A DNA stretch of 64,000 nucleotides, from positions 78,460,594 through 78,524,593 of the forward strand of contig NC_030808.1 of assembly GCF_001704415.2 (NCBI RefSeq), read 5' to 3'. Below, in pieces: positions 35,937 to 47,653 of this stretch; within the stretch, counting starts at the first letter, position 1, and every line of letters starts with the position of its first letter. The position numbers and the translations under genes are program-made. The notes under the pieces are model-generated. The model was not told where the DNA came from, did no database searches, and was given only the letters and a program-made list of their open reading frames with translations. The DNA is from Capra hircus (lineage: Eukaryota > Chordata > Mammalia > Artiodactyla > Bovidae).

Positions 35937-36245
35937 TTCTTTTTTTTCAAATTTAGAATTTTTATTTTTTTTGTTTTATTAAAGGTAATTGTATATTTTT
36001 AATATAAATTTATTTATTTTAATTGGAGGCTAATTACTTTACAATATTGTATTGGTTTTGCCATACATCAACATGAATCCACCATGAGTATACATGTGCT
36101 CCCCATTCTGAACCCCCCTCCCAACCCCCTCCCCATCCCATCCCTCTGGATCATCCCAGTGCACCAGCCCCGAGCATCCTATATCATGCATCGAACCTGA
36201 GCTGGCGATTCATTTCACATATCATATTATACATGTTTCAATGCC
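35937..36245 (-). mobile_element. Ruminant L1 3' end, 5'-truncated
   Basis: On the minus strand it reads as the ruminant L1 3' UTR ('gaaacatgtataatatgata' through a C/G-rich block) and ends in an A-rich tail at the low coordinate. A perfect 17-bp target-site duplication acagaattgatatttct lies at 35920-35936 and 36246-36262, so this is a complete short insertion of about 310 bp. Confidence 0.93.
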
Positions 36246-36262
36246 ACAGAATTGATATTTCT

Positions 36263-37120
36263 AAACAGTTTATACCAAGGGCGGCAATACCAAAGAACAA
36301 CAGGAGTGGGGGGAAAAATCACTAATGATTTCTTTCATAGAAAAATTCCATACAGTGTGAAAATCAATCCTTATGGATTTCTAGTATTGGAAACTTCCAC
36401 TTGGGAGAGAGTGTAGGCTTCTAAAACCCACACACACACACACAAAAAAACTAAAAAACAAAAAAATCACTTCAAAAATTGACATCTAGGCATATGTATG
36501 TGAGGCAACTAGATATCACTTACAACGTTAGAAAACTAGGGAAAATCATTTCATAGCCTGTTTTTCAGTGTACTCATCTCAAAAAGAGGATAAAGCAGTC
36601 CATGTTCTCACATTCCTCTCTAGACTATAAGAACTTCCCTAAAGCACTCAAAAACTGTAAGCTTATATGGTTTGGTAAAAGATACCCAAATCCTTTGTTC
36701 CTGAGAGAAAACTCAGCATCTATTACTGCAGCTTAAATCGCAACTGCCTTAGGACTGTAAGCGTCTACTCCTCTGGGCCAGCCCAGTCTATTCTAGCTCC
36801 CTAAAAGATCCAAGTTCATTTCTGTCTCAGGCACATGCACTGCTCTGTGAGAGCAAGCTCTCAACCTGACATGGAGCTGTCACTTAAGAACTTCACTCTT
36901 CTTAGAAACATTGCTTGACCTTCTCAGCAAACATCCTGCCAGACACTCCTATCTGCACCTTTTATCCTGTTTCATCATGTAGATTTGTTTACCAACTTCT
37001 TTAGGTTTTACGTTCCCCTCACCACTCTTCAGCATTTAAGGTCAGGGAAAACAAAAAAAAAAAAAACAACCTCATCCGCCAAAGTTACCTCTCATCCTCA
37101 GTACCCAGAGTTCAAACAGT
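36263..37120. other. Intergenic DNA
   Basis: A short (CA)n at about 36429-36443 and an A-run near 37052-37065; otherwise nothing recognised. Confidence 0.5.
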
Positions 37121-37574
37121 GCTGTTGCTGTTCAGTCACTGAGTCGTGTCTGACTCTGTGATTCCACAGACTGTAGCACGTGAGGCTTCCCTGTTCTTCA
37201 CTATCTCCTGGAGTTTGCTCAGACTCATGTCCATTGAGTCAGTGATGCCATCCAACCATCTCATTCTCCATTGCCTCCTGCCCTCAATCTTTCCTAGCAT
37301 CAGGGTCTTTTCCAATGAGACGGCTCTTAGCATCAGATGGCCAAAGTATTTGAACTTCAGCTTCAGCATCAAACCCTCCAATGATATTCAGGGTTGATTT
37401 CCTTTAGGATTGACTAGTTTGATCTCCTTGCTGTCCATGGTACTCTCAAGAGTCTTCTCCAGCATCACAGCTGGAAAGCATCAATTTTTTGACATTCAGC
37501 CTTTTTTATGGTCCAACTCTCATATCTGTACATGATTACTGGAAAAACCATAGCTTTGTCTATATGGATCTTTG
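37121..37574 (-). mobile_element. BovB LINE, older diverged copy
   Basis: The reverse complement covers the ORF2 C-terminus and 3' tail but with more substitutions and gaps than the other copies, implying an older insertion. It stops near the LVKAMVFPV codons. The tail side begins gctgttgctgttcag rather than CTGAA repeats. Confidence 0.9.
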
Positions 37575-37862
37575 ATCTTTGTCATACAATGTGGGAGGAC
37601 TCAATAAAGGTGAGACAAGTATAGCATAAATAAAAGAAACCCCAGTTCATGGCCTAGGTTTTTCACTAAACAGCGGTGAGATCTCTGGCAAATATTCCAG
37701 GCTTTGTTTACTTAAATAAAGATCAGGAATCATAAGCATATCTGCCTCAGAATGTAGAAGTCAATGAGATGAGGCACAAATGTCTTACAAACCACAAATA
37801 TGGTCTTTAGACCATGATAACAGTATCACTCTATAAGACCTATCTGATAATAGGTCAATGAA
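37575..37862. other. Short intergenic stretch
   Basis: Nothing recognised. Confidence 0.5.
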
Positions 37863-37863
37863 A

Positions 37864-38072
37864 AAGTGAAAGTGTTAGTCGCTCAGTTGTGCCTGACTCT
37901 TTGCAACCCCATGTACTGCAACCCGCCAGGCTCTCTGTCCATGGAATTCTCCAGGCAAGAATACTGGGGAGGGTAGCCATTCCCTTTTCCAGGGGATCTT
38001 CCTGATCCAGGGATTGAACCCAGGTCTCATATTGCAGGCAGATTCTTCAAGGACTAAGCCACCAGGGAAGCC
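37864..38072 (-). mobile_element. Bov-tA SINE
   Basis: On the minus strand: head gggcttccctggtggcttag, then the BOV-A body, tail at 37864 (aaagtgaaagtg). It directly abuts a MIR relic at 38073. Confidence 0.93.
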
Positions 38073-38440
38073 CACTGAGGGTCAGACTCTGTTCTAAAAG
38101 CACTTTACACATACAATATGATGCCTTTGATAGCAAAATGCATTGTTATTCTTTTACCACTAAGGAAGAAAGAACTCCTGCCTGTAAATCTGTAATACAA
38201 TTAAATCTTATGAAATCAATTATAGTATACATATCAATCTCAAAGAAATTGAACCAAGAGGGAGAAAGGTGCTTCATAAAGTGGAAGAAATATAATTTTA
38301 TATATTGAATGCTCCTAACAATCCTATGAGATAGGCCCTATTATCATTACATTTTCCACATATGAACACTGAGGCACAGAAAAGTTACGTAGCTTGTTTA
38401 AGGTTACCTAATGAGTTTTAATTAAGACCAGATCAACAAG
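38073..38440 (+). repeat. MIR SINE relics (two)
   Basis: 38073-38170 reads 'agactctgttctaaaagcac' with 'tttacacatacaatatgatg', and 38295-38420 reads 'atcctatgagataggcccta' with 'cactgaggcacagaaaagtt'. Either two MIR copies or one split by unrelated sequence. Confidence 0.7.
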
Positions 38441-39534
38441 GACTCATGAAACTCTATGGCTTCAGCTAGGCATAAAATAAAAAGAATTAGGTTTGCTTTT
38501 TCTAAATGGCCCAAATGAACCTTGAAATTTTGCTCACCAAAGTGTATGGTGTACAAAACTCTAACAATTCTCATGGCAAAGTATTATGAAAATAAAAGTA
38601 GAAAGATACCAGTTTTAACAAGCTTTCTTAATTTGCATTCTCTTTGCATTTATAGAACTCAGTTCTTACCAGATCAATTTGTGCTCATTTCGACTTTGCT
38701 TTTAAGTTTTCTTAATCCTTTCATTTATCTATTTTCTGCTTTCAAAAAGATACAGGCAGCTACCCTGGAGATGATAGCTTGTGTTTAGATCTACTTACTT
38801 TCTGCCTTTCACCATTCTCCATGTTTTTGGTAAGCATTAAATAAATGTTGCTGACTAATTATTATAAAAGGAAAAAAGATCCGATTTGGCATCATATCTT
38901 ACAGCATGGTATTAAAAAAAAAAAAAAAGCTCAAGCAAGTTTCCCAAATATGATTAGTAGCAATAAAGAGAAATAATGGCTCTTTGAACTAAACAGAAAA
39001 ATCCAGGAGTATGGTATGTAAGGTGAGAGGAAAGGCTTCAAAACCAATACATACAGCACTTCCAGAGATATAACTATTACAGTTACATTACATTACCAAC
39101 ATTTGACCATTGTTCTTAAGCTGAACACAGTTGAGATTAAAAAAAAAAATTCTGAGATATTTGGTGAGGTTTTAAGAAATAGCTAGTGAAGGTAACATAT
39201 GAAATATGACACAGATTAAAAAGAGCATGGTCCCCATCAATGCTCATTTTCAAAACAATGTTCTTTTCATATATAAAATTCCTTAAAGTACAGAAAAATT
39301 ATTTGCAAAATCCTGCTCCCACATAAGAAAGTCAAGACATGATCTTCAAAGTCACCTGTGAAATTCTATTATATATTAGGGAAAGCAACCAAGGTGTAAT
39401 CCCTTTTGTATTGTCTCATAATCACATAAGAGATGACTGAAAAGAAACAACTATTTACTTGCTCGACTGTTATTCATCAAGGATTGAAAAGTTACTGAGA
39501 CTATAAAATTAAACCTTACTAACGCATTTTTCTT
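38441..39534. other. AT-rich intergenic DNA
   Basis: An A-run at about 38913-38927. An 88-codon frame (38522-38788) has no recognisable domain. No named repeat. Confidence 0.5.
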
Positions 39535-39681
39535 GGAGAAGGAACAGCAACCTACTCCAGTATTCTTGCCTGGAGAATCCCATGGACAGAGGAGCCTGGC
39601 GGGCTACAGTCCATGGGGTCGCAAGAGTTGGACACGACTTAGAGACTAAACCACCACCACCACCACCACCACCACCACCAC
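39535..39681 (+). mobile_element. BOV-A SINE with (CCA)n tail
   Basis: A single BOV-A unit (39535-39650) whose tail has become a (CCA)n microsatellite of about ten units (39651-39681). A near-perfect 9-bp flanking repeat (catttttct / catttctct) at 39525 and 39686. Confidence 0.94.
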
Positions 39682-39706
39682 AACCCATTTCTCTATCATA
39701 TGAAAA

Positions 39707-39750
39707 GTTCTATTAACTACATTCTATTAACTACATTAACTACATTAAAC
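39707..39750. repeat. Short tandem repeat of taactacatt
   Basis: The unit ttctattaactacat is repeated and followed by shorter taactacat copies. Minor and probably replication slippage. Confidence 0.8.
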
Positions 39751-40051
39751 CTCATACAAAGGTCTAAGAACTAGAGGCTGTTCCAAAATCATTTGTCTCT
39801 AAATCCTAAATGATAGTATACAAACCCCCACACACATCATTTCTTAGTGGCAGATAGAGAAAATCTGTATATTCTGGTAAACAGCTCTATCCACATTTGC
39901 AACAATTTAAGAGTTTGTGAGTAAAAGGAATTTCCATACATTTTCTAATAATACATGTTACTTAAAGTAAACTTGAGGTATACTAAAAGTATTTTTGAGT
40001 CATCAAATATTGAATGCTTTCAATTTATTTTAATATCAACTATGTTTTATT
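39751..40051. other. AT-rich spacer
   Basis: Nothing recognised. Confidence 0.5.
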
Positions 40052-40180
40052 ATCCCTGGAGTAGGATATGGCAACCCATTCCAGTATTCTTGCCTGAAAA
40101 ATCCCACACACAGAACAGCCTGGTGGGTTGCAGTCCATGGGGTCGCAAAGAGTAACACAAAACTGAGTGGCTGAACACAA
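40052..40180 (+). mobile_element. BOV-A/Bov-tA SINE, headless
   Basis: BOV-A body from atccctggagtaggatatgg onward without the tRNA head. A perfect 11-bp target-site duplication tatgttttatt lies at 40041-40051 and 40181-40191. Confidence 0.94.
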
Positions 40181-40191
40181 TATGTTTTATT

Positions 40192-41958
40192 CTAATTGAT
40201 TCTTTACTTTTTCCCCCATAATTCATAAGACACAATATGTGCCTGGCAACATATTTATGAAGAAATTAGCGTTCTACCCAGCATCCAGAAAAAAATTACT
40301 AGAAATTTTAGCTTTTAATGGACAGAAATAAGATGAAATCTTTTGGAACTCGTGATGTGATCTCACAATTGTTTTTTAATGGGCTCATTGCTGTGCTAAT
40401 TCTCCTCATCAGAAATCTGTAAAGTGCCTCTGTATGGATTACTAATTCATCTGTTTTAAAGCATATTGGCAGAAGAAATGGTTTGTTGGACAGGAACTTA
40501 CTTGTCTGATCCTCACGGGTGTATACTCATAGGTGTGTTTGTATCTGAAGAGGCATCTGTGAGGAAATGAGTATTCCACTTGATGGAATTAACAATCTCA
40601 AAGTGTCGAGGGAGCCAGTTTCTCCTGTGGGGATTTTACTGTTTGAGCCTGAGTCTACTGTTTGACTAGAACCGCTCTGGCTCTTAGCTTTACCTTCTGT
40701 ACAAAGGCAAACACAAAAAACGTTGTTCTTGTATGCCTTGAAGAGTCAGTAAGATGTGAACATTACTTGAAACACAAATCTTCAGTAATGCCAGTAATTT
40801 CCTTTATTAATCATGCTCTTACGGTAAAATTTCCATTTTAGATGCTATGTAAATTTCACTGAGACTACACATCAGAAACCCAAGAATTCTTTTTAATGTC
40901 TGGATCAACCAGAATGATTATTTCACAAATTCACTTGAAAACCTCTGACAATAGGCACCTCTTATTACAGATAAGTGAACAAGGCTCTGATGGGATACTG
41001 CCACTGGAGGCAAGCCCACATGAGCTTTTGTATAAATTAGAACATTAGGAAAAACCATACGGTCTGCACTGCCTTTCAGCAGACATAAAACTGGTGATTG
41101 TGCCACCCAATAGTTGTGAAAACTGAGGACATGGAAGATGGACTTGGAGCCTGAGGAAGAGGCAGGAGGAAAATGAGAGAAACTGATCTCTAAGTTACAA
41201 AACCTGTTCACTTGCAAGCTCAGGGGAGAAAGCCCACTTCAAGTAGTCTTATAATTCCTCCCTCTTTCTTACCTCACCAGCCACTCTCATCCACTCAGCA
41301 GTACCCACCACCCAGCTACATTCCAGACCTCACCTCCACCGCTCATCACCATACTCTCTCCAGAATAGGTGGTCCTTTCCGTCATCTCTGCCTGAGCCAT
41401 CTCGAGTCTCTTTGCCTTTACGTCAAACCACTCTGCCTTCAACAAGTTCCTTGACACCCCATTTAGAACTACCATCACTAAATGAAGGGAGGAAGTGCAT
41501 TCCTACTCTTTGAGTTTTCCATGTGGAGGGACCTTCCATGGAGAAATATTCCTATCATCTGTCTAGACCCCACTCAACTTCCTGAGAAGGAACGGTGACT
41601 TAACCGACTGGTGAATTTGAGGAAAGAAACAGGGCAGGTATAGTTCAGCTCCTTTCCAAGTTCCACTCAGAACTGGCTGCTGGCAAGATGATGCTTTCTC
41701 TACTTTTTCAGACTCTGAATTGTTTAGGGGAAGGTTGTGTGGAAGACAGCTTCACTTCAGGAGAAGCCTGCAGGTGACCATCACTGACTATTATCAAAGG
41801 GCCATCTGTCATTTCAGTGGAAAAAGAGTAGCAATTTCCTTGCATCTAAAGCTCATGCCAGTCATCCATGGTACTTCGATCTGTCATAAGGCTAACATTT
41901 TAGTCTCTATCTGTCTGATTCCTGTTTCTTTCAATAACTTGTAGAACATGGGTAGAGA
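40192..41958. other. Repeat-poor DNA with a possible conserved element
   Basis: No gene or named repeat. 40321-40460 is TAAT- and ATTG-rich, with a palindromic acaattgt near 40366, and looks like developmental non-coding elements. Open frames of 99 codons (40918-41217, minus) and 80 codons (41212-41454, plus) have no recognisable domain. Confidence 0.4.
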
Positions 41959-42187
41959 TGTGATGGTGATTTAGTCGCTAAGTCATGTCTGACTCTTGCC
42001 ACACCATGCACTGTAGACTACCAGGCTCCTCCGTCCATGGGCTTTTCCAGGCAATACTGGAGTGGGTTGTCATTTCCTTCTCCAGGGGATCTTCCAGACC
42101 CAGGAATCGAACCTGGGTCTCCTGCATCACAAGTAGATTTCTGCATTGCAGATGGATTCTTTACTGACTGAGCCATGTGGCTCTCCC
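41959..42187 (-). mobile_element. Bov-tA SINE
   Basis: On the minus strand a head (gagagccacatggctcagtc) and BOV-A body. A 9-bp target-site duplication gggtagaga lies at 41950-41958 and 42188-42196. A partial duplication inside the head (gcatcacaagtagatttct / gcattgcagatggattct) lengthens it. Confidence 0.93.
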
Positions 42188-42196
42188 GGGTAGAGA

Positions 42197-43778
42197 GGAG
42201 GGTATTATTTATTGTGCTCCCTGAAGTCACAACAATTAATACTCAATTAGCCATGTTTCTTTTCACCCAAAGTCTCTGAAACCTTAAGTTGAATGGCCAG
42301 TGTCTCCTCCCTCCCTTCTTTTCATTTCATTTCATTTTGGTAGTTCTGGGATTGCGTAAATTCTTAAGAAAGGCAAGAAATAGTGCAGAGCTAATCATTA
42401 ATTTCAAATGACTTTCAGTGCTACACCATGACCTTCTCATGTATCTCTTCATTAAATATCTCCCAAAGGGTCCACACACTTCCATGCCCGCTTTCCACAC
42501 ATAACTTCCCTCTTTGTCTTAGAAAAGAGTGAGGCTATGTAGCATAAATGTTCATCCCTAGTCACTCACTTCTTATCAACCTATCTTTGTTTCTATAGAT
42601 GTACTTATCTCTCTCTATAGGAACAGAGGAAAAAATACCCAATCTCTGTGCTAAGCTACTCTTTCCAGTCATGCTCTTGACCCCAGCCACTGCTGCTGGT
42701 TCCCTCATCCCCTCCCTTCTCCACACCCGTCAGTATCCTCCATGGCTTCCACTCCACCGGTGCATTTCCAAGGGAAAACAGGTCTCACTTTCACTTGAAA
42801 GCAGAGGATAGAGGGCACTTAGATTTAGTCCTACTCTTCTCTTAAGATAGATTTTTTTTTCTTTTTTGTACAGTCAAACTGCTTGAAAAGATGGATAAAC
42901 TGAAGTTTAGCAATGAGAGCTAACTTCCAAGAAGTTCCACTTCTGGGTGGAATAATGCGAGAACCAGAATCTAAGTCTTCCGAATGTTTCTGGAGCATGT
43001 GGACTTGAATGTTGCATCATCAAAACCTTCCATTTGGCTGAGTTAAAACCCTTCTCTGACAGAAGAGGGCATAAAATGTTGAGTCTCTACCATATCCACA
43101 ACTCTGTGTAAGGTGAGAGCCTCAAAAAGTGGTTTATTTTGAATAAATCTACCACCGCAGCTTTGTAAACAGGTAATTCCGAATTTAGTCCACGACGAAT
43201 TGGATCAGATGTTGAACCAAACCCAGCTCCATGAGATGTGTCCTTCCCAATTTGTACTGGATAGGAACCAAGTGAAATAACGGATCCTATTGCTCTGCGT
43301 GCAGGGCATACGGAGAAAGAACGGTTGGTAGCAGAAAGAGAATGGGGCAAAAGCAAAGAGATAAACAGAGTGTATGAAGAAGCGCTAAGTCAGGAGAGGG
43401 CAATATGGAGTGAACATCATGGGGTTCAGAAGACTAAACAGAGTCATCAAGAGCAGCAGTAGGGAACGGAAAGAAAGAAGCTAGGTCATAGGAATGGAGA
43501 CCCACTGGATAAGGAAGCACCGGTGTTTACTTGGAAGGGATGACAAAATCAGCTACTGTTGTGCCCTTAGTGATCTTCCAAGTTTCCATGAGACTTGGTT
43601 GTCTGGCTGTTGACACGATTTTAGGACTTCTTTCCTTCTCTTTGTATCCTTACCACAAATTCCTACCATCTAATGTCATCCAAGGTAGCTTTAAGCACAT
43701 CTTGGTTTCCTGCAACTGAAAAGGACCTAAGGACAACAAACTTGAGAAACAATTTCTTTATTTTAAAAGAACTTAGGT
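42197..43778. other. Intergenic DNA with a CpG-enriched patch
   Basis: No named repeat. A T-rich run at 42850-42867 and, at 43170-43330, a CpG-enriched block inside an 89-codon minus-strand open frame (see findings). Confidence 0.45.
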
Positions 43779-43987
43779 TTGGGAGAATGGCATTCTAACA
43801 TGTATACTATCATGTAAGAATTGAATTGCCAGTCTATGTCTGATGCAGGATACAGCATGCTTGGGGCTGGTGCATGGGGATGACCCACAGAGATGTTATG
43901 GGGAGGGAGGTGGGAGGGGGGTTCATGTTTGGGAACACATGTAAGAATTAAAGATTTTAAAATTAAAAAAAATAAAAAAATAAAAAA
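43779..43987 (+). mobile_element. Ruminant L1 3' end, 5'-truncated
   Basis: It starts within the L1 3' UTR (ttgggagaatggcattcta), passes 'gaattgccagtctatgtctg' and a G-rich block, and ends in an A-rich tail. A perfect 15-bp target-site duplication taaaagaacttaggt lies at 43764-43778 and 43988-44002. It resembles the minus copy at 35937-36245 but is a different subfamily variant. Confidence 0.94.
43900..43921 (+). repeat. G-quadruplex motif in L1 3' UTR
   Basis: Four G runs (4, 3, 3 and 6) separated by 1, 4 and 1 bases fit the canonical G4 pattern. Polypurine G-rich blocks are a known feature of mammalian L1 3' UTRs. Confidence 0.8.
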
Positions 43988-44002
43988 TAAAAGAACTTAG
44001 GT

Positions 44003-45036
44003 AAACAGGATTCTGACTTATACTGGTATATTTATGGTTTTAAAAATAACTAGAGCCTTTTAACAATGGAAAAGAAAATAGACGGATGGAGGGAAAGGGA
44101 GTTATTTTTTGTCTCTTCTTGTAACACATTATATGTGATTTGGGAAACATCTGTGAGAAGGCTCATCTGCAATCTATAATATCGTACAAGAGCTTTCTTC
44201 TTTTTCCATACCCACATTTTCAGAATTCAGTCCCTATTAATTACCTCTAGAAATAAGAAGTGAGAAAGGTGGAAAGAGACAGGATGGCTTGGGATGTAGA
44301 ATTGATTCTCTGGACCCTTATATAATTGGTGCAGAAAGTTGAATTGTATTTGTTTTCAAGCCTGATTATGTGAAAGATTTGCTTCTTAATAAAGAATAAA
44401 TTCATGGTAGTTTTAAGCACATGGCACCACTTGCATTTTTAATTCTAGTAGATATTTTTATTGCATTAAGTACCTTCTTCTAGCTGAAAGAAGAATGCGG
44501 CTGTTTAAAGTAAACAAAATCCTACACAAGAATACCCCACTCTTCTTCCATGGTGAGTACTCCTTGTATCCAAACCACAGAGCCATGGAAAATAACCTCC
44601 CCAACATTCACTCTCCTGGCCACAAGCATCTGTTTAGAGAAGTGTCTAGTTGGTCTGAAAAACACATCCATGACCAACTAAGTGGAAGCTCAAGTCTATA
44701 ACATGGAATAACATAAGGATTTTAACATCGGAAATGTTGGTTGAAACTAACTTTTGACAAACCTCGAAAAACCAAGCAATTACACTTCTGGACATTTAAT
44801 TCTAGACTTACACAAAAGCAAAGATATGATGCAAGGAAGCTCATCTTAGTATGACTTCTACTAAAGAAGAGCTAAAGCCCATTCTGAATGCCTACCAGCC
44901 CAGATGAGGTACATGATACTACATTTCAAAATATGGAGCACTGAATGCAAATCCCATTTACCGAAATGAGCAGATATAGAGGAAAGAATGAATTAGGGAC
45001 AAGAGGTAATATCATTTGCATGATCTTTATGTATGA
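44003..45036. other. Intergenic DNA
   Basis: Nothing recognised. Confidence 0.5.
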
Positions 45037-45262
45037 TGTGCACGTGTACGTGCATGCTTAGTCACTTCAGTCATGTCCAGCTCTTTGCAACCCCATGGAC
45101 TGCAGCCTGCCAGGCTCCTTTGTCCATGAGATTCTCTAGGAAAGAATACTGGAGTGGGTTGCCACGCCCTCCTCCAGGGATCTTCCCAACTCAGGGATTG
45201 AACCTGCGTCTCCTGCATTAGAGTTGGATTCCTGATTGCTAAGCCACCAGGGAAACACATTC
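45037..45262 (-). mobile_element. Bov-tA SINE
   Basis: Complete minus-strand element: head tttccctggtggcttagcaa, BOV-A body, tail near 45050. An 8-bp repeat atgtatga at 45029-45036 and 45263-45270 is the likely target-site duplication. Confidence 0.93.
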
Positions 45263-45270
45263 ATGTATGA

Positions 45271-46309
45271 CAATACATTTTAAAACAAATGTTACTTGCA
45301 AAGCTATTGCTATATATATATATATTGGTAAAACATTGGAAAGATATACAAACAGACTGTAGTGATTACTTTATGAAGAAAGTATAGAGTTGGTGTGGGC
45401 AGAGAAGAAATAAATAAAGTGGCTAGTGAGGGATGACTCTGAAGGTCTACTCTACATACTTCCGATAGTTAGGATATTGTGATGAGAGAGTGTCCATATA
45501 CTCCATCATACGTGTGTTTCAATAAAGTTAAGGAACAGAATGTCTTCTATGTACTGCACACGTACTCGATTGATGGGTCAGCAAAGAAAACTGGAGGAAT
45601 CACTGGATTCAAAACTAAAACCAACAGGATCACTTTATTAGCAGGGGTTTGTATTCAACCTTGTGTAATAAGAGGACAATAGTCTCTGGCCAGGTAAATT
45701 CACAGACTTGACATCAGGACAGGATGAGATACGAATACAAAGTCACACTACAAGCGCTCTATAGATCACAGTTGCTGCTCGTAGTGTCTGTATTATGTGA
45801 CCTCTCAAATTTCCCTGGAGAGAAGTTGACAAGATTGTGATAATCGATGATTTATTTTAAACTCCTTTGCTTGAACCACATTATTTTATCTCCCCTGTCT
45901 CCTTTCACTAAGGTCTGAAATGAAAACAAACATCAAACGAGGCTGTAGGATTTTATTTTATCTGTCACATACGGCTGTCATTAAACACACTTGAGATGAG
46001 TGGGCTTAGTTCACATAAAACTGCTTCTTTCCCAAGCTCAACAAACACAAAGTGGGGAGAAAAGGAAGCTCGCACTTGAATTGTGCTCAGAAGCGCCACA
46101 CGCTACACTTCAAGGAGATCCAGCTGGCAGGCTGACACAGTAATAAGTTCTTTTAATTGTCAGGTCAGGCAGATTACAGATCCAGGCTGTCAATTCTTTC
46201 ACTGCAGTTTTATTTTGTTATTGGTAGCTCATTAATTTTTTTTCCCTCCTAGTGATTCAATATAAGAAAAACCACCTACCTTCTTTCCTTCCCTCCTAGA
46301 AATTTAGGC
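45271..46309. other. Repeat-poor DNA with a possible conserved element
   Basis: A (TA)n run at 45310-45325. 46080-46255 is rich in homeodomain-type TAAT/ATTA and TGTCA motifs and has no repeat similarity (see findings). No gene seen. Confidence 0.4.
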
Positions 46310-46450
46310 ATCAGCAATCCAGTACAAGCATATCCTACTGAGTACCAACTATGGTTGAACCATGCTTGGTGCTGGAAATGCAAGAAAGAATATATACAAA
46401 ATTTTGTCCCACAGGATATTACCATTAATTGGGAAGATAAACTCTTAGAA
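46310..46450 (+). repeat. L2/MIR-type ancient repeat
   Basis: 'cctactgagtaccaactatg' followed by 'catgcttggtgctggaaatg' and 'gaagataaac' resembles the common 'gagcacctactatgtgccagg' text of old mammalian repeats. Confidence 0.5.
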
Positions 46451-47054
46451 TCCCAAATGGCAATCATGTGACTCAGAGATGCTGGTAAACCTGACTTTCT
46501 CCATCATTTTAAAGGAGTTACTTCTCTAGTGTATACATCTACTTAATGTTGGCAGTTTATCTGTTTCCTGAAGTAAAAAGAGCAACAGTTAGGAGACCCT
46601 GAAAAAGAGTTGTGTGTGTGTGTGTGTGTGTGTCTGTGTGTGTGTGTCTGTGTGTGTGTGTCTGTGTGTCTGTGTGTTTGAGGGAGAGAGAGGGGCACGG
46701 GGGAGAGAGCATGCCTGCAGTACACTCTGTGGAGATCCCCCAAACTCACGCCAAACCACCATTCCTTACAACCTTATACCTAACTGCTCACCTCCACGTA
46801 TAATAGATCCTCAGTGATGCCCCATTCTCAATAGAACCTGCACTTTCACACTGTCCCATCATTACTCAAAATTTCCTCTTCTGCATGTCTCCCTCCTCCA
46901 AACTTTTATTACACTTTAATTACATTTCACATAGTCTATACTCAACAAATAGCCATACAGACTCTTAATTTTACATGCAGCAAGCATTTCCTTGGAAAAT
47001 GCAAACAATGAATTCCAATAAATTAGGAAGGAGAAAACTGGCTGAATTTACCAA
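46451..47054. other. Intergenic DNA around a TG repeat
   Basis: Apart from the TG microsatellite at 46611-46678 nothing is recognised. Confidence 0.5.
46611..46678. repeat. Imperfect (TG)n microsatellite
   Basis: About 68 bp of TG units interrupted five times by TC, giving a higher-order spacing that narrows from about 14 to 8 bases. Its frames are open on both strands, which is an artefact of the repeat. Confidence 0.93.
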
Positions 47055-47225
47055 TCCTTAGAGTTGAAAAGAACCTTAGAAAAGATCTAGTTCAACACCT
47101 TATAAAAAATAAACAAGATGTTCAGATAAGTGAAGTGATTTTTCAAAGTCAAATAATTTATGGAAGAGGAGGGTTTAGAATATGCCTTTCTGACTTTTAA
47201 CACAGTGCTCTTTCCACAGCATATT
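47055..47225 (+). repeat. MIR3-type SINE (tentative)
   Basis: 'gaaccttagaaaagatctag', 'ttcaacacct' and 'cacagtgctctttccacagc' follow the MIR3-type order. Confidence 0.55.
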
Positions 47226-47653
47226 GTTTCTTTACATTTTTGAGTAATGACAAGGATGTGTACTGACAAGCCCAGTGGGTTATTAAGTATGAGATGGCAT
47301 TTCATTAAAGAGATGGGGGAAAAATCAAGAGTACTTATTAAAACAAGTGTGCTTTCTTTTACAGCACTGCCTCTCAAGTCACTACCCAAGGCAAGGTACA
47401 TTCAGCTACCGAGAGCAGCCCCCTTGCCCATCACAATGAAGAAATATCGCTTTACTAAGAATTCTGCAGAAGACAATGGCAACAGTGAATTTCTACCATG
47501 AGTAAAATGTCTCTGGAGCTTAACAAGAAATTTAGAATTAGGAATCTATTGGAAAAGGAGGAATATATAGATCCTATAAGCTTCCAGAAAATAAAAGTTT
47601 CAGTTTATACTCACATAAGAAAAAAACATTTTTGCTCAGAGACTAATAAGCAC
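47226..47653. other. Intergenic DNA
   Basis: Open frames of 84 and 79 codons are present but the second runs into a SINE and neither has a recognisable domain. Confidence 0.5.

Noticed and set aside
46612..46817. Cysteine/valine-rich open frames
   Set aside because: They are translations of the TG microsatellite.
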